NCBI RefSeq assembly: GCF_014897815.1 | Contig: NZ_JABUZG010000071.1 | Span: 1 to 64,000, forward strand | Origin: Psychrobacter sp. PG1 | GTDB taxonomy: Bacteria; Pseudomonadota; Gammaproteobacteria; Pseudomonadales; Moraxellaceae | Direction of reading: 5' to 3' | Length of the DNA: 64,000 nucleotides | Program-made: the position numbers and the translations under genes | Shown: in pieces, positions 38,311 to 47,339 of the stretch | Position numbering within the stretch: the first letter of the stretch is position 1 | Layout: each line of letters begins with the position of its first letter | The notes under the pieces: model-generated | Database searches by the model: none | Told to the model about the DNA's origin: nothing | The model's input: the letters and a program-made list of their open reading frames with translations, nothing else

Positions 38311-39270
38311 ATGAAATTAACAGATATCAGCCGTCAGTTAGCGACTGCATTTGCTGCCGTTGGCGTATCAAGCCTAGTCTTGGTTGGTTGCAACAACTCA
38401 TCAGCGCCAGAAGCGACTAAAGAGCCTGTTACTGAAGGCTCAACAGCAGAGACTGCCGCTAGCGACATCGATCCTGAGCATACCAAAATCGTTATCGGTA
38501 CCACCGAAGGCGACTTCGCCGATATGGTGCGTAACCAAGTGAAAAGCTCACTGGAAGCGCAAGGTTACGAAGTTGAGCTGATTGCTTTTACTGACTATGT
38601 ACGCCCAAACCTTGCCTTGGCTGAAGGTGATTTGGACATCAACATCTTCCAGCATAAGCCTTATCTTGATACCTTCAAAAAAGAAAACAATCTTGATCTG
38701 GTAGAAGTTTTCCAGGTACCTACTGCCCCACTTGGCATTTACTCAGGTAAAAAGACCACGCTTGATGATGTCTATAAGGGCATGAGAGTCTCTGCCCCAA
38801 ATGATCCAAGTAACTTTGCTCGTGCGCTGGTGATGATGGATGATCTTGGCTGGATTACGCTAAAAGACAATATTGACCCACTCACGGCATCAAAAACTGA
38901 CATCGCTGATAACAGCAAATACGACATTGAAATCATTGAGTTAGAAGCTGCTCAATTGCCACGTGCTCGTGATGAAGTCGACTTTGCCGTCATCAATGGC
39001 AACTATGCCACGGATGCTGGTATCAAGCTGACTGAAGCGCTATTTCAAGAGCCTAGCTTTGCTTACGTCAACTGGTCAGCCATCAAATCAGCCGATGCTG
39101 GCAAAAAATGGGTCGAAGATGTGACAAATGCATATAACTCAGAAGCCTTTAAAAAGTATGCTCATGAAACTTTCCCTGGTTATAAGTACCCAAAAATCTG
39201 GGGCTCTGATCACAGTGCGCACACGGATACCGCAACAAAACCTGCACCTGTAGAAGCTGCTGCTCAATAA
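38311..39270 (+). CDS. metQ: MetQ, methionine-binding lipoprotein
   Basis: A 319-residue NlpA/MetQ lipoprotein: signal peptide with lipobox LVGC (about C27), a roughly 25-residue acidic/Thr linker, then a periplasmic binding domain (KIVIGTTEGDFADMVRNQ, ELIAFTDYVRPNLALAEGDLDINIFQHKPYLD, VSAPNDPSNFARAL, in parts). It captures methionine for MetNI. It is 219 bp after metI, with its own AAGGAAG ribosome binding site and a downstream terminator, so it may have its own promoter for higher expression. Confidence 0.95.
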   Translation: MKLTDISRQLATAFAAVGVSSLVLVGCNNSSAPEATKEPVTEGSTAETAASDIDPEHTKIVIGTTEGDFADMVRNQVKSSLEAQGYEVELIAFTDYVRPNLALAEGDLDINIFQHKPYLDTFKKENNLDLVEVFQVPTAPLGIYSGKKTTLDDVYKGMRVSAPNDPSNFARALVMMDDLGWITLKDNIDPLTASKTDIADNSKYDIEIIELEAAQLPRARDEVDFAVINGNYATDAGIKLTEALFQEPSFAYVNWSAIKSADAGKKWVEDVTNAYNSEAFKKYAHETFPGYKYPKIWGSDHSAHTDTATKPAPVEAAAQ

Positions 39271-39310
39271 GCTCTTAAGCCAAAAGCTCTTAAATCCAAA
39301 ACACTTAAAT
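39271..39310. repeat. Short degenerate tandem repeat after metQ
   Basis: GCTCTTAAGCCAAAA, GCTCTTAAATCCAAAA and CACTTAAAT in tandem between the metQ stop and its terminator. It is minor and probably slippage-derived. Confidence 0.6.
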
Positions 39311-39330
39311 ATCGTCTTCGTCCCGATTGT

Positions 39331-39366
39331 AAACGCCCATTGCTAGATAGTGATGGGCGTTTTTTA
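39331..39366 (+). terminator. Terminator of metNIQ
   Basis: Stem AACGCCCAT (39332-39340) / ATGGGCGTT (39353-39361) followed by a T-run. It lies about 60 bp after the metQ stop. Confidence 0.92.
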
Positions 39367-39594
39367 TGGACTCAATTTTACGATTTTTACTTTTTAACCG
39401 CGCGCTGCTGGCTATCAGTTACTAAAAATGACGTTACAGCCTGTTTGTCCTTTGTAGGAAAGCGTCACTTGCCCTTTTACTTGCCGCTAATTTTTTCTAT
39501 AGTGGGTAGGTCAAATAGAGAGGGTGATCAGAATATTGATGATTCGATGCTCTATCAATAAATACATAAATACATAAATAACAAGGATAATAAG

Positions 39595-40443
39595 ATGCGT
39601 GCTAAAACTTATAATATTCGTACCGCTGGACAAGCAAATATTCCTGTACTAGGGCTTGGCACATGGCAATCGACTGGTCAAGATTGTGTTGATGTCGTCA
39701 GTCAAGCGTTGAAAATGGGTTACGAGCACATCGATACCGCTCAAGCTTATGGCAATGAAAAAGAAGTTGGTCAAGGTATCAAACAATCAGGGGTATCTCG
39801 GGATAAGTTCTTTTTGACCACAAAGATTTTTCCTGATGACATGAAGTTTGAGCCTGAGAAATTGATTGCCGCCGCCAAACGCTCTTTAGCAGACTTAGAT
39901 ACTAATTATGTTGATTTGCTACTATTGCACTGGCCGGATGACCGTGTTCCTTTATCTGAAACCATTCCTGCCTTGTGTGAGCTGCAGAAACAAGGTTTGA
40001 CACGCCATATCGGCGTCTCTAACTTTAATATTGCCAATATCATTGAAGCTGAGAAATATGCTGATGTACCGATTGTGGTCAATCAGGTTGAGTTTCATCC
40101 TTTCATCAAGCAAAAAACCTTGCAGACTTTTTTGAACAATCACCATATTCTACTCGAAGCTTATTCACCACTTGCACGCGGTGATGTATTCGATAATGAG
40201 ATTATTAAAGAAATCGCTGACAAACATAATGTCACGCCAGCACAGATATCATTGGCTTGGATTCTGGCAGACAAGCATCGTATCGCTATTCCGAAAACGT
40301 CTAACCCTGATCATTTGCAAGGCAACTTAGACGCTATAAAAGTACAATTAAGTGCGGATGATATTGAGAAAATCAGCAGCTTAGCGCGTGCTGATGGGCG
40401 CAAAATTAAGCATCCAGATTACTCGCCTGAATGGGACGACTAA
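39595..40443 (+). CDS. Aldo/keto reductase (2,5-diketogluconate reductase-like)
   Basis: A 282-residue AKR-family NADPH-dependent reductase with the full catalytic tetrad: D47 and Y52 (HIDTAQAYGNE), K77 (LTTKIF) and H112 (LLHWP). GVSNF and IPKTSNPDHLQGN are the usual cofactor-binding blocks. It most resembles DkgA/DkgB-type enzymes that reduce aldehydes such as methylglyoxal or keto-sugars; the true substrate is not evident. ACAAGGATAATAAG precedes the ATG. Monocistronic. Confidence 0.92.
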   Translation: MRAKTYNIRTAGQANIPVLGLGTWQSTGQDCVDVVSQALKMGYEHIDTAQAYGNEKEVGQGIKQSGVSRDKFFLTTKIFPDDMKFEPEKLIAAAKRSLADLDTNYVDLLLLHWPDDRVPLSETIPALCELQKQGLTRHIGVSNFNIANIIEAEKYADVPIVVNQVEFHPFIKQKTLQTFLNNHHILLEAYSPLARGDVFDNEIIKEIADKHNVTPAQISLAWILADKHRIAIPKTSNPDHLQGNLDAIKVQLSADDIEKISSLARADGRKIKHPDYSPEWDD

Positions 40444-40472
40444 GTTCTCGTAAAAAAACCACCAAAACTTAT

Positions 40473-40634
40473 TAGGTCGTGTCCTCATTTTAAAAATGAG
40501 ATAAATTGCCGTCAAACAAGGAAAGTAGCGCAAATAATATCGAGATATTGATAAGCTATTTGACGATGTTTGGCAAAATTTAGCCGTTTTTAGCCCATTT
40601 AGAGGTTAATCGGTTGAACTGAGGGCACGTCCTA
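40473..40634. mobile_element. MITE-like element, family B (best full copy)
   Basis: A 158-bp element (40475-40632) between TA dinucleotides. Terminal inverted repeats are GGTCGTGTCCTCATTTT and, on the other strand, GGACGTGCCCTCAGTTC. A subterminal palindrome CTCATTTTTAAAATGAG type structure lies at the left end (sequence TCATTTTAAAAATGA). No coding capacity. Related copies lie at 11020-11173 and 36114-36242, with a fragment at 3917. TA flanks suggest an IS630/Tc1-like mobiliser. Confidence 0.8.
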
Positions 40635-40651
40635 GTACCAAAATTCATGTA

Positions 40652-40690
40652 AAAAAAGAGCCGCTAATAATATGTTAGCGGCTCTTTTAC
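40652..40690. terminator. Bidirectional terminator between aldo/keto reductase and ccmE
   Basis: Perfect stem GAGCCGCTAA (40659-40668) / TTAGCGGCTC (40675-40684), flanked by an A-run on the left and T residues on the right. The minus-strand T-run is longer, so it chiefly ends the ccm transcript. Confidence 0.92.
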
Positions 40691-40709
40691 TATGATATGG
40701 ACTATATAA

Positions 40710-41210
40710 TTACTGCTGTAGAGTATCCGTCTCATGCACCTTTTCAGCAGGATTATATTGCTCAGAAGGAGGCACTACACCGCTACGATTGTTTTCTTTC
40801 ATCGATTTGGCCACTTCTGGCGGCATGTAGTTTTCATCATGCTTCGCCAATACTTCTCCAGCGACAAAAGTATCACCCTGCATCTTACCTGTCGCGACGA
40901 CGCCTGAGTTTTCAGCAAATAAATCTGGCAAAATACCTTGATAAGTCACTGGTACTGTCGATTGAAAGTCCGTAATGGCAAACTCAACGTTTAGTGGATT
41001 GTCTTCTGCGCGCTGGACACTACCCGCAACGACCATACCGCCTGCTCGAATACGCTTATCTTGTGGTGCTTCACCTTGTGCAATCGCGGTAGCATCAAAG
41101 TAGTAATCGGTCTGTTGCCCAATGGCATAAAGAACCAATACCACGGCTATCGCCGCCCCTGCAAGCGTAAACATAACCCACATCAGTTTTTTGCGACGAA
41201 CTGCGTTCAT
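40710..41210 (-). CDS. ccmE: CcmE, periplasmic heme chaperone
   Basis: A 166-residue membrane-anchored heme chaperone for cytochrome c maturation. An N-terminal anchor helix (about 9-30) is followed by an OB-fold domain. Heme attaches at H124 in [10 protein letters not shown], with Y128 nearby. The Asn/Glu-rich C-terminal tail is flexible. It receives heme from CcmABCD and hands it to the CcmF/H ligase, not seen in this window. It is the last gene of the local ccm run, 271 bp after ccmD. Confidence 0.95.
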   Translation of the reverse strand: MNAVRRKKLMWVMFTLAGAAIAVVLVLYAIGQQTDYYFDATAIAQGEAPQDKRIRAGGMVVAGSVQRAEDNPLNVEFAITDFQSTVPVTYQGILPDLFAENSGVVATGKMQGDTFVAGEVLAKHDENYMPPEVAKSMKENNRSGVVPPSEQYNPAEKVHETDTLQQ

Positions 41211-41296
41211 ACCACTACCTCATTGATGAGTCACTGTTTTATAAACTATAGTCAATGCCATACAAATATATAAAACAGAAAAATTTGAAGAAACTA

Positions 41297-41347
41297 CCAT
41301 TAGAAAAACGTTCTAAAAATGTCTTTCTAATCGTACTCTTCTAATGG
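41297..41347. repeat. Inverted repeat in the ccmD-ccmE gap
   Basis: CCATTAGAA (41297-41305) and TTCTAATGG (41339-41347) are perfect inverted repeats with a 33-base interval that itself contains TTTCTAAT. It could form an RNA hairpin or be a relic of a small repeat. A second small hairpin CACCT/AGGTG lies near 41407-41423. Confidence 0.5.
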
Positions 41348-41481
41348 CTATATGGTAGCATTTTTCGGACAAATCAATAAGCCCTATAACCTCTTTGGCA
41401 GTCACCTCTTTATCAGGTGCTAAGTTGCAGATTGAGTGGCTAAAAATTAACGGCTAACGCTAGATAGGACGAACCTACTAG

Positions 41482-41703
41482 CTAATTAGGCTGCTTGGTG
41501 ACAGGCATTGTTGTTTTAGCAGTACGCTGTGCTTGCCGCGCTTGCTGAATGGTCAACTGTTTGATTAAAGCCTGTCGTTGTTTACGACTATAAATAACAA
41601 AAGCCAGCATCATGCCAACGGTAATTGCCCAGCATGACCAAACGAACACGCCATGCTTACCCATGGCAAGAAACTCAGATACGCTATAAAAGTAAGGCTG
41701 CAT
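41482..41703 (-). CDS. ccmD: CcmD, small heme-export membrane protein
   Basis: A 73-residue protein with one transmembrane helix (about 19-39) preceded by the SEFLAMGKHGVFVW block typical of CcmD, and a basic cytoplasmic tail. It helps release holo-CcmE from the CcmABC complex. It lies 44 bp after ccmC. Confidence 0.9.
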   Translation of the reverse strand: MQPYFYSVSEFLAMGKHGVFVWSCWAITVGMMLAFVIYSRKQRQALIKQLTIQQARQAQRTAKTTMPVTKQPN

Positions 41704-41747
41704 AATATTTTCCTAGCCGTGATTTTTTTTGGCGACAGTCATGACCA

Positions 41748-42536
41748 TCATTTAGCTTGCCCGCGAATGTATTCTTTGACCCACGCTTTCCCTTGATCAC
41801 GATACAAGATAAGGGTATTGGTACGATAAATCGCTAATGTTGCCACTAATAAATAACTACCAATAATCATCAGTAATAATGGCATCCACATATCTGCTGA
41901 CATCTTAGGCGCGGCGGTCAAAGTAAAGGTCGAGCCTTGATGCAAGGTGTTCCACCACTGTACCGAGTACTTGATAATGGGTAGATTTACTGCGCCAACA
42001 ATAGACAAAATGGCGGCGGCTTTACCACGATTGGCAGTATGCTCAAACGCAGCAAATAACGCCATCACGCCCGCATACAGAAACGCCAAAATGAGCATAG
42101 AGGTCAAACGTGCATCCCAAACCCAGTAAGTACCCCAAGTGGGTTTCGCCCAAATAGAGCCCGTGATTAAGCTAATCACACAGAGCAAGAATCCTAGCGG
42201 AGCAAGCGCCTGTGCCACTAAGCTAGCCGTTTTTATTTTCCAAACCAAAAAAATGACCCCGAGCACTGCTAAGGCAAAATAGATGGAAATAGCGATACTG
42301 GCAGCGGGTACGTGGATAAAGATAATGCGGTAGCTATTACCCTGCAGATAATCAGGCGGCGCAAAAGCGAGACCCCAGACACTACCGATCAACAGGCAAA
42401 TACTGGCTAATATCGCCAGCCACTTGACCCAAGGCGAAAAAATGCGAAAAAACTGCTTGGTACCCACAGTGGTCAAAAAGCCTTGCCAGATGCGCTGCCA
42501 CAAGCTAGGAGATGAGACGTTATTCAAGTTGGGCAT
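41748..42536 (-). CDS. ccmC: CcmC, heme-handling membrane protein
   Basis: A 262-residue inner-membrane protein with six helices and the tryptophan-rich WWD-type motif TWGTYWVWDARLTS that binds heme. Histidines in IIFIHVPAA and in the VQWWNTLHQGST loop are the usual axial ligands. It attaches heme to CcmE. The frame extends to a GTG at 42626, giving 30 extra unrelated residues; ATG 42536 with AGG nine bases upstream fits the family better. Confidence 0.95.
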   Translation of the reverse strand: MPNLNNVSSPSLWQRIWQGFLTTVGTKQFFRIFSPWVKWLAILASICLLIGSVWGLAFAPPDYLQGNSYRIIFIHVPAASIAISIYFALAVLGVIFLVWKIKTASLVAQALAPLGFLLCVISLITGSIWAKPTWGTYWVWDARLTSMLILAFLYAGVMALFAAFEHTANRGKAAAILSIVGAVNLPIIKYSVQWWNTLHQGSTFTLTAAPKMSADMWMPLLLMIIGSYLLVATLAIYRTNTLILYRDQGKAWVKEYIRGQAK

Positions 42537-42777
42537 GGGAATAAACCTATTGGCACAGCGTATTGGTTGTAACCGATATAGCGCATCATGGGCGCGACTA
42601 CCTGTTAACCTGCCGGCGTTAAACACTGGATAAAATCTACAAGTGATTGTTTGCTTAGTTAACTGACTATTATAGCAAAATTGCCAGTTTTCAACATGCT
42701 GTTAATACAAAGGTTTTTTATAGGGGTTTTTATTACAAACTCTCAATACAGAGAGTTGTACATAGCTTATGTCGTTT

Positions 42778-43515
42778 CTAATTCAGCCACGCCATTTTTA
42801 ACGTCATGGCAATCACCCATGGCATCACCAAAACCGAGATAATACTGCCTGCTAGTAATAAAGCCAGTATCGGTAAACCATTGAGACCAGTGGCAAATAA
42901 ATCAACCGCTCCTGTGGCAAAAATTAACACTGGTAACTGCATCGGCAAAGCAATCAAAGGCACTAGCACCGCACCATTCTTTAATGACAGCGTCAAACTA
43001 CTCGCGACCGCTGACAGCATCAAGAGCATCGGACTGCCCGTCACAATAGAAGCCATCAATATCCACGCCTCAAACCAACTAAGCTGAAACAAAGGCACGG
43101 CAAGTAAACTAAGCGCTGCCACAATACCACTACTAAAAATCCAATGGATAACCAAACGAATCAACACCCATAAGGGCAATGATGCTTTGGCAACGACCAA
43201 TTGCGCCAGTGTGCCATTATCAAGGGCAGGCTTAAACAAACCATCGACACCCATGACCAGTGACAATAAAGCAGCAATCCACACCGCCGACACGCCAAGG
43301 CGTTGCAATAGCGCAGGCTCGCTACCCACTGCTAGCGGAAATAAGGTGATAATGACCAAAAAAAGCACTAGCGGATAAAGCCACTGCACGGCACCCTGTT
43401 GTTTGACTTGCCACTCGCGCCGCCATAGCTGCATAAAGCTGATACCACGCACCGCAGCTAAGTCAGTATTTGAGCTTTTATTCACTGTTTGTACTGGACC
43501 GTCTATTTCTATCAT
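42778..43515 (-). CDS. ccmB: CcmB, cytochrome c maturation ABC permease
   Basis: A 245-residue membrane subunit with about six helices, starting with an atypical hydrophilic leader of about 28 residues before MQLWRREWQVKQQ, which is where most CcmB proteins begin. The LVMGVDGLFKPALDNGTLAQL block is diagnostic. It pairs with CcmA. Confidence 0.94.
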   Translation of the reverse strand: MIEIDGPVQTVNKSSNTDLAAVRGISFMQLWRREWQVKQQGAVQWLYPLVLFLVIITLFPLAVGSEPALLQRLGVSAVWIAALLSLVMGVDGLFKPALDNGTLAQLVVAKASLPLWVLIRLVIHWIFSSGIVAALSLLAVPLFQLSWFEAWILMASIVTGSPMLLMLSAVASSLTLSLKNGAVLVPLIALPMQLPVLIFATGAVDLFATGLNGLPILALLLAGSIISVLVMPWVIAMTLKMAWLN

Positions 43516-43573
43516 TTATTTGCTCTTCTACGGATGCTTGGGACACTTATACTGAGAGTATGCAAACTAGTAT

Positions 43574-44206
43574 TCAAACCATATAATCGGACAAGTCGAG
43601 CACTTGATTGGCAACACCAACGGCCTGATGACTGGTCATTAATATAGCGCCACCTTCATGGGCAAAATCGCGCAATCTGTCTTCCATTCGCGCTACCATA
43701 TCGACATCAAGGGCAGTAAAAGGCTCATCGAGTAGCCATAATGGTGTCACCTCAGGGGTCAATAAATATAACCTTGCAAGGGTGATACGGCGGGTTTGCC
43801 CAGCAGATAAATGGCTTGAGCTAATCGTCTCAAAGCCCTGTAATCCGACCCAAGTGAGGGCATCATCAATATCAGTAACGCTTGGGCTAATCCCATATAA
43901 ATTCAGCAAAAAGGTCAGGTTTTGCGCGACCGTTAGATTTGGATGTATACCTAACTGGTGCGACACATACAAAGGCTGAATAGGTAAATTCGCTACTCCT
44001 TGATAATAAACCTCACCGCTTAACACTGGCAATAACCCAGCCAGCTGCATCAATAAAGTGGTCTTACCAGTACCGTTAGCACCAATTAAATGGCAAATGC
44101 TACCAGCTGCCAGATTGAGTACAACCCCTTCGCATAGAGGGATTTCGCCGCGCTGAACGGTCAGCTCATCAAGCGCAAGTAAGGCGGTATTCAGAGCTGT
44201 CATCAA
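43574..44206 (-). CDS. ccmA: CcmA, cytochrome c maturation ABC ATPase
   Basis: A 210-residue ATPase: Walker A GANGTGKTT (42-50), signature LSAGQTRRITLARL, Walker B LWLLDEPFTALD, switch His in MTSHQA. ATP hydrolysis by CcmAB drives release of heme-loaded CcmE from CcmC. It is the first gene of the ccmABCDE run, divergent from the next gene. Confidence 0.95.
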   Translation of the reverse strand: MMTALNTALLALDELTVQRGEIPLCEGVVLNLAAGSICHLIGANGTGKTTLLMQLAGLLPVLSGEVYYQGVANLPIQPLYVSHQLGIHPNLTVAQNLTFLLNLYGISPSVTDIDDALTWVGLQGFETISSSHLSAGQTRRITLARLYLLTPEVTPLWLLDEPFTALDVDMVARMEDRLRDFAHEGGAILMTSHQAVGVANQVLDLSDYMV

Positions 44207-44279
44207 AACCTCTCATTATTTATTAAGCGGCAATCAATATTCATCACAAACACAGATGACGTTCATGGCATAATACTTT

Positions 44280-45371
44280 ATGCTTACCCCACCCACACAG
44301 TATAACAAATTGTCGATTATTATGACCTCAAAACCTATGCAGACTTCAAAAGATAACCAAAATTTAGATATGCCAGCGCTAACCGTAGATGGCTTAATCG
44401 AGGCACAAGTTGCCTTTATGCAGCAATGGCTCCGCACGCAAGCTGAACCACTGTCGATGCAGGCATGGCAGTGGTTTGCTGCACAGCCATTGAATAAATA
44501 TGTCAGTGCCGATGATTTGCAACAGCTGATTAATGACTGGCTACTCAATCAACCGATGACGGATGTGATACGTAAAGATATTCGCGATATCTTGCATACG
44601 ATTATTTATCATCCAGTCAATGACAATGTGCCGTTGTCTGAGCTGGTGGACGACACTCAAGTGCAGACCCTAGCCAATTATGTTGGTAGCCACGATCAGC
44701 AGCGTAATATCTTGATTCATACGCTGGTCGGCAACGAGACTTTTGCCGATTTGCTAACCCAAACGCTATATCATGCCATTAATGACTTTATGGAAACCAC
44801 GCTGGATAAAGCAGGCGCTGCTGGTAAACTAATGAAATTTGGGCGCAGCTCTTTTGAAAAAGCGACCAATAGAAATCTTGACGAAAAACTGCAGGCGTAT
44901 TTGCATCGTAATATTAAAGATTTAGCACGCCGCGCAGAAGCCAATGCGCAAGAGCATTTATCAAATGACGAAGTCGCGCGATTACTAATCACTGGTTGGG
45001 CGCGAATCAAAGACCAGCCTGTCAGTCATCTACAGACTTATCTGCGTGATGAACCTGACAACAGCAGCATCGATCATATCGAAGCCAGCATTCAGCAAAG
45101 CTATAACCGCCTGCGCCAGTCACCTTACTTACACAGCCTTGTGGCAGCGAGCATCGATACTTGGTATGGTAATCATCAGTCAGATACTATTGCGACGGTA
45201 GTTTCGAGTCTTCATATTGATGAGCAAGCCATGACCCAATTGAGTACAGCGCTATTACCTGTGGTACACGATGCCATTGAAAGCGAGTGGTTGACGGCAC
45301 ATGCTCGTGAAATGTTACAAGCGTTTTATGAGCAACCGAATATCAAAAAAGGCTTAGCATTTAATACCTAG
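44280..45371 (+). CDS. Uncharacterised, mostly helical soluble protein
   Basis: A 363-residue protein with no signal peptide, membrane helix or recognised catalytic motif. Aromatic-rich helices (AFMQQWLRTQ, MQAWQWFAAQPLNKYV), a basic segment (GKLMKFGRSSFEKATNRNLDEKLQAYLHRNIKDLARRAEANAQ, in parts) and acidic regions suggest an all-alpha scaffold. ATGs at 44280, 44322 and 44337 are possible starts. It is divergent from ccmA and 68 bp upstream of the YbjN-like gene, possibly co-transcribed. Function unknown. Confidence 0.6.
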   Translation: MLTPPTQYNKLSIIMTSKPMQTSKDNQNLDMPALTVDGLIEAQVAFMQQWLRTQAEPLSMQAWQWFAAQPLNKYVSADDLQQLINDWLLNQPMTDVIRKDIRDILHTIIYHPVNDNVPLSELVDDTQVQTLANYVGSHDQQRNILIHTLVGNETFADLLTQTLYHAINDFMETTLDKAGAAGKLMKFGRSSFEKATNRNLDEKLQAYLHRNIKDLARRAEANAQEHLSNDEVARLLITGWARIKDQPVSHLQTYLRDEPDNSSIDHIEASIQQSYNRLRQSPYLHSLVAASIDTWYGNHQSDTIATVVSSLHIDEQAMTQLSTALLPVVHDAIESEWLTAHAREMLQAFYEQPNIKKGLAFNT

Positions 45372-45439
45372 TCGTTTACTGTCTTAACGTATTTGTCTCA
45401 ATTTTCCATATCATTCATTTATTTGACAGCACCATACTT

Positions 45440-46255
45440 ATGAGTCAACGTAACACACTCAGCTTGTGGCAAAAACTCAAACAGTTACTGACTGGTTCAG
45501 CAGCGCAGGCTAATGAAGTTGAAATTGATATGACGCAAACAGAACCTCATGACATATATAGGAGTGATACATATAGTAGTGATACAGATGATGAGGACAC
45601 TAGTGATGCTTATGATAATACCGAAATCGATTCTGAATCTGATGTCAAAAATAATAGCGAACACTCAGAAACTGACGCCTTTAACTCGAGTGCCAGTCAA
45701 CACGAAACTAGCGACACGCCCATTATCGATTTTCTGAAACAGTACTTTAGTGATAAGCAATGGCACTATACTCACTATCGACCCAAAAGCAGTGGCAACA
45801 AAAACAATGACCGTCAGCAATCACATCACTTATCGCTTAGAATGCGCAATAAAAGTCTCGATTGCGGCTATTTGTTTCGCGTGCAAGAAAAAAACAAGCT
45901 GCTAGCAGTCTATGGAATTTTGCCATTTTTAATACCAGAAAGTCATCAAAGCGCGGCGATGCTACTGATTACTCAAATAAATTATGACTTGTTAATCGGC
46001 AATCTAGAAATGGATGTTAATGATGGCGAGATACGCTACAAACACGCTATCGATGTCGAAGCGGTAGGCATCGGTAATGATGTTATCGAGCATTTATTAC
46101 AAAGTGTCATCGCGATGACCACGGTCGCGAATGAGATATTTAATGATTTGATCGATAATCAAAACCCTGCGGAAGACTTACCGACATTGCTGACCGAGCT
46201 ACGTCAACAATCAGATTCTAGAACCTTCTTTTTGCCAACGCAATTTGTGCAGTAA
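45440..46255 (+). CDS. YbjN-domain-like protein with acidic N-terminal extension
   Basis: A 271-residue protein. Residues about 20-95 are Asp/Ser/Thr/Glu-rich and look disordered. From about 95 onward (IDFLKQYFSDKQWHYTHY...) it resembles the YbjN fold, with the characteristic LLITQINYDLLIGNLEMDVNDGEIRYK block. YbjN-like proteins are cytosolic and resemble type III secretion chaperones; their role is unclear. It follows the uncharacterised helical protein. Confidence 0.65.
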   Translation: MSQRNTLSLWQKLKQLLTGSAAQANEVEIDMTQTEPHDIYRSDTYSSDTDDEDTSDAYDNTEIDSESDVKNNSEHSETDAFNSSASQHETSDTPIIDFLKQYFSDKQWHYTHYRPKSSGNKNNDRQQSHHLSLRMRNKSLDCGYLFRVQEKNKLLAVYGILPFLIPESHQSAAMLLITQINYDLLIGNLEMDVNDGEIRYKHAIDVEAVGIGNDVIEHLLQSVIAMTTVANEIFNDLIDNQNPAEDLPTLLTELRQQSDSRTFFLPTQFVQ

Positions 46256-46373
46256 TGAACTGACTACCATAGCTATCCGTAGCTTTTACAATGTCTCATC
46301 AGCACCTTATTGTTAAAGCGCTTAAACCTATTTATCCTTAAAATACTTTTCAAAAAAGACATCCTCTAACACT

Positions 46374-47291
46374 ATGCTAAAAATTGCTTACTCTGATATT
46401 TTTCGATATTCCGTGCCGGAAAAACACCGCTTTCCCATGCAAAAATACACCATGATTCCTGAGCGGCTATTGGCTGAAGGCATTATCAGTACCGACAACT
46501 TTTTTGCCCCTGCACGTTTGAGCGAAGATGAAATTTTGACCACGCATACTGCGGACTACTGGTATCAGCTGAAAACCCAAACGCTACCACGAAAGGAAGC
46601 GCGAGCCATTGGCTTTGAAATGACACCAGAGCTGGTAGAACGTGGGCGTTATATTGCTCATGCCACTTATGAATGTGCATTATATGCGCAGCAATATGGC
46701 GCGGCGATGAATGTCGCAGGTGGCACGCATCATGCGTTTGCTGATCATGGCGAAGGGTTTTGCGTGTTTAATGATGTTTGTATCGCGAGTAATTTACTAT
46801 TAAATCGTGGACAGGCGCAAAAGATTTTAGTGGTCGATTTAGACGTCCATCAGGGCAATGGCAATGCCAGTATTATGGCAGGTGAGCCGCGCGTTTTTGT
46901 GTTTAGCATGCATGGCGCAAAAAACTATCCATTTCGAAAGCAAGTATCAGATTTGGATATTGAGCTAGACAATGATACTGGCGATGCGGAGTATTTGCAG
47001 TCACTAGAGGCGACATTACCACGTTTGATTAGCGACGTTGCGCCAGATATGATATTTTATCAATCCGCCGTCGATGTGCTGGCAACTGATAAATTAGGAA
47101 AGTTAGGGCTGACGATAGAGGGCTGTAAGGCACGTGATGAATATGTATTACGCCAAGCAAAAGCCGCTAAAATTCCTATCGCTATCGTGATGGGTGGTGG
47201 CTATTCAGAAGATATCGACGATGTGGTTGAAGCGCACTGTAATACCTTTCGTTTGGCGCAACAGATATTTTTTAATGAAATAACAAAATAA
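46374..47291 (+). CDS. Histone deacetylase-superfamily amidohydrolase
   Basis: A 305-residue class II-like deacetylase-family enzyme (acetoin utilisation/acetylpolyamine type). The paired histidines H119-H120 (GGTHHAF) form the charge relay. Zinc ligands D155/D157 and H159 lie in VVDLDVHQGNG, with a further Asp in YQSAVDVLATDKLG. MGGGYS closes the active site. The likely reaction is removal of acetyl groups from small amines or lysine side chains; substrate not determined. Monocistronic, convergent with a TSUP transporter. Confidence 0.92.
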   Translation: MLKIAYSDIFRYSVPEKHRFPMQKYTMIPERLLAEGIISTDNFFAPARLSEDEILTTHTADYWYQLKTQTLPRKEARAIGFEMTPELVERGRYIAHATYECALYAQQYGAAMNVAGGTHHAFADHGEGFCVFNDVCIASNLLLNRGQAQKILVVDLDVHQGNGNASIMAGEPRVFVFSMHGAKNYPFRKQVSDLDIELDNDTGDAEYLQSLEATLPRLISDVAPDMIFYQSAVDVLATDKLGKLGLTIEGCKARDEYVLRQAKAAKIPIAIVMGGGYSEDIDDVVEAHCNTFRLAQQIFFNEITK

Positions 47292-47339
47292 CGCGCGCAT
47301 AAAATAGCATCTAAGCAGCCAGCTGCCTCGCGAGCTATC

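Noticed and set aside
39340..39561. 73-codon open frame after metQ
   Set aside because: It begins inside the metNIQ terminator hairpin, has no ribosome binding site and no family resemblance.
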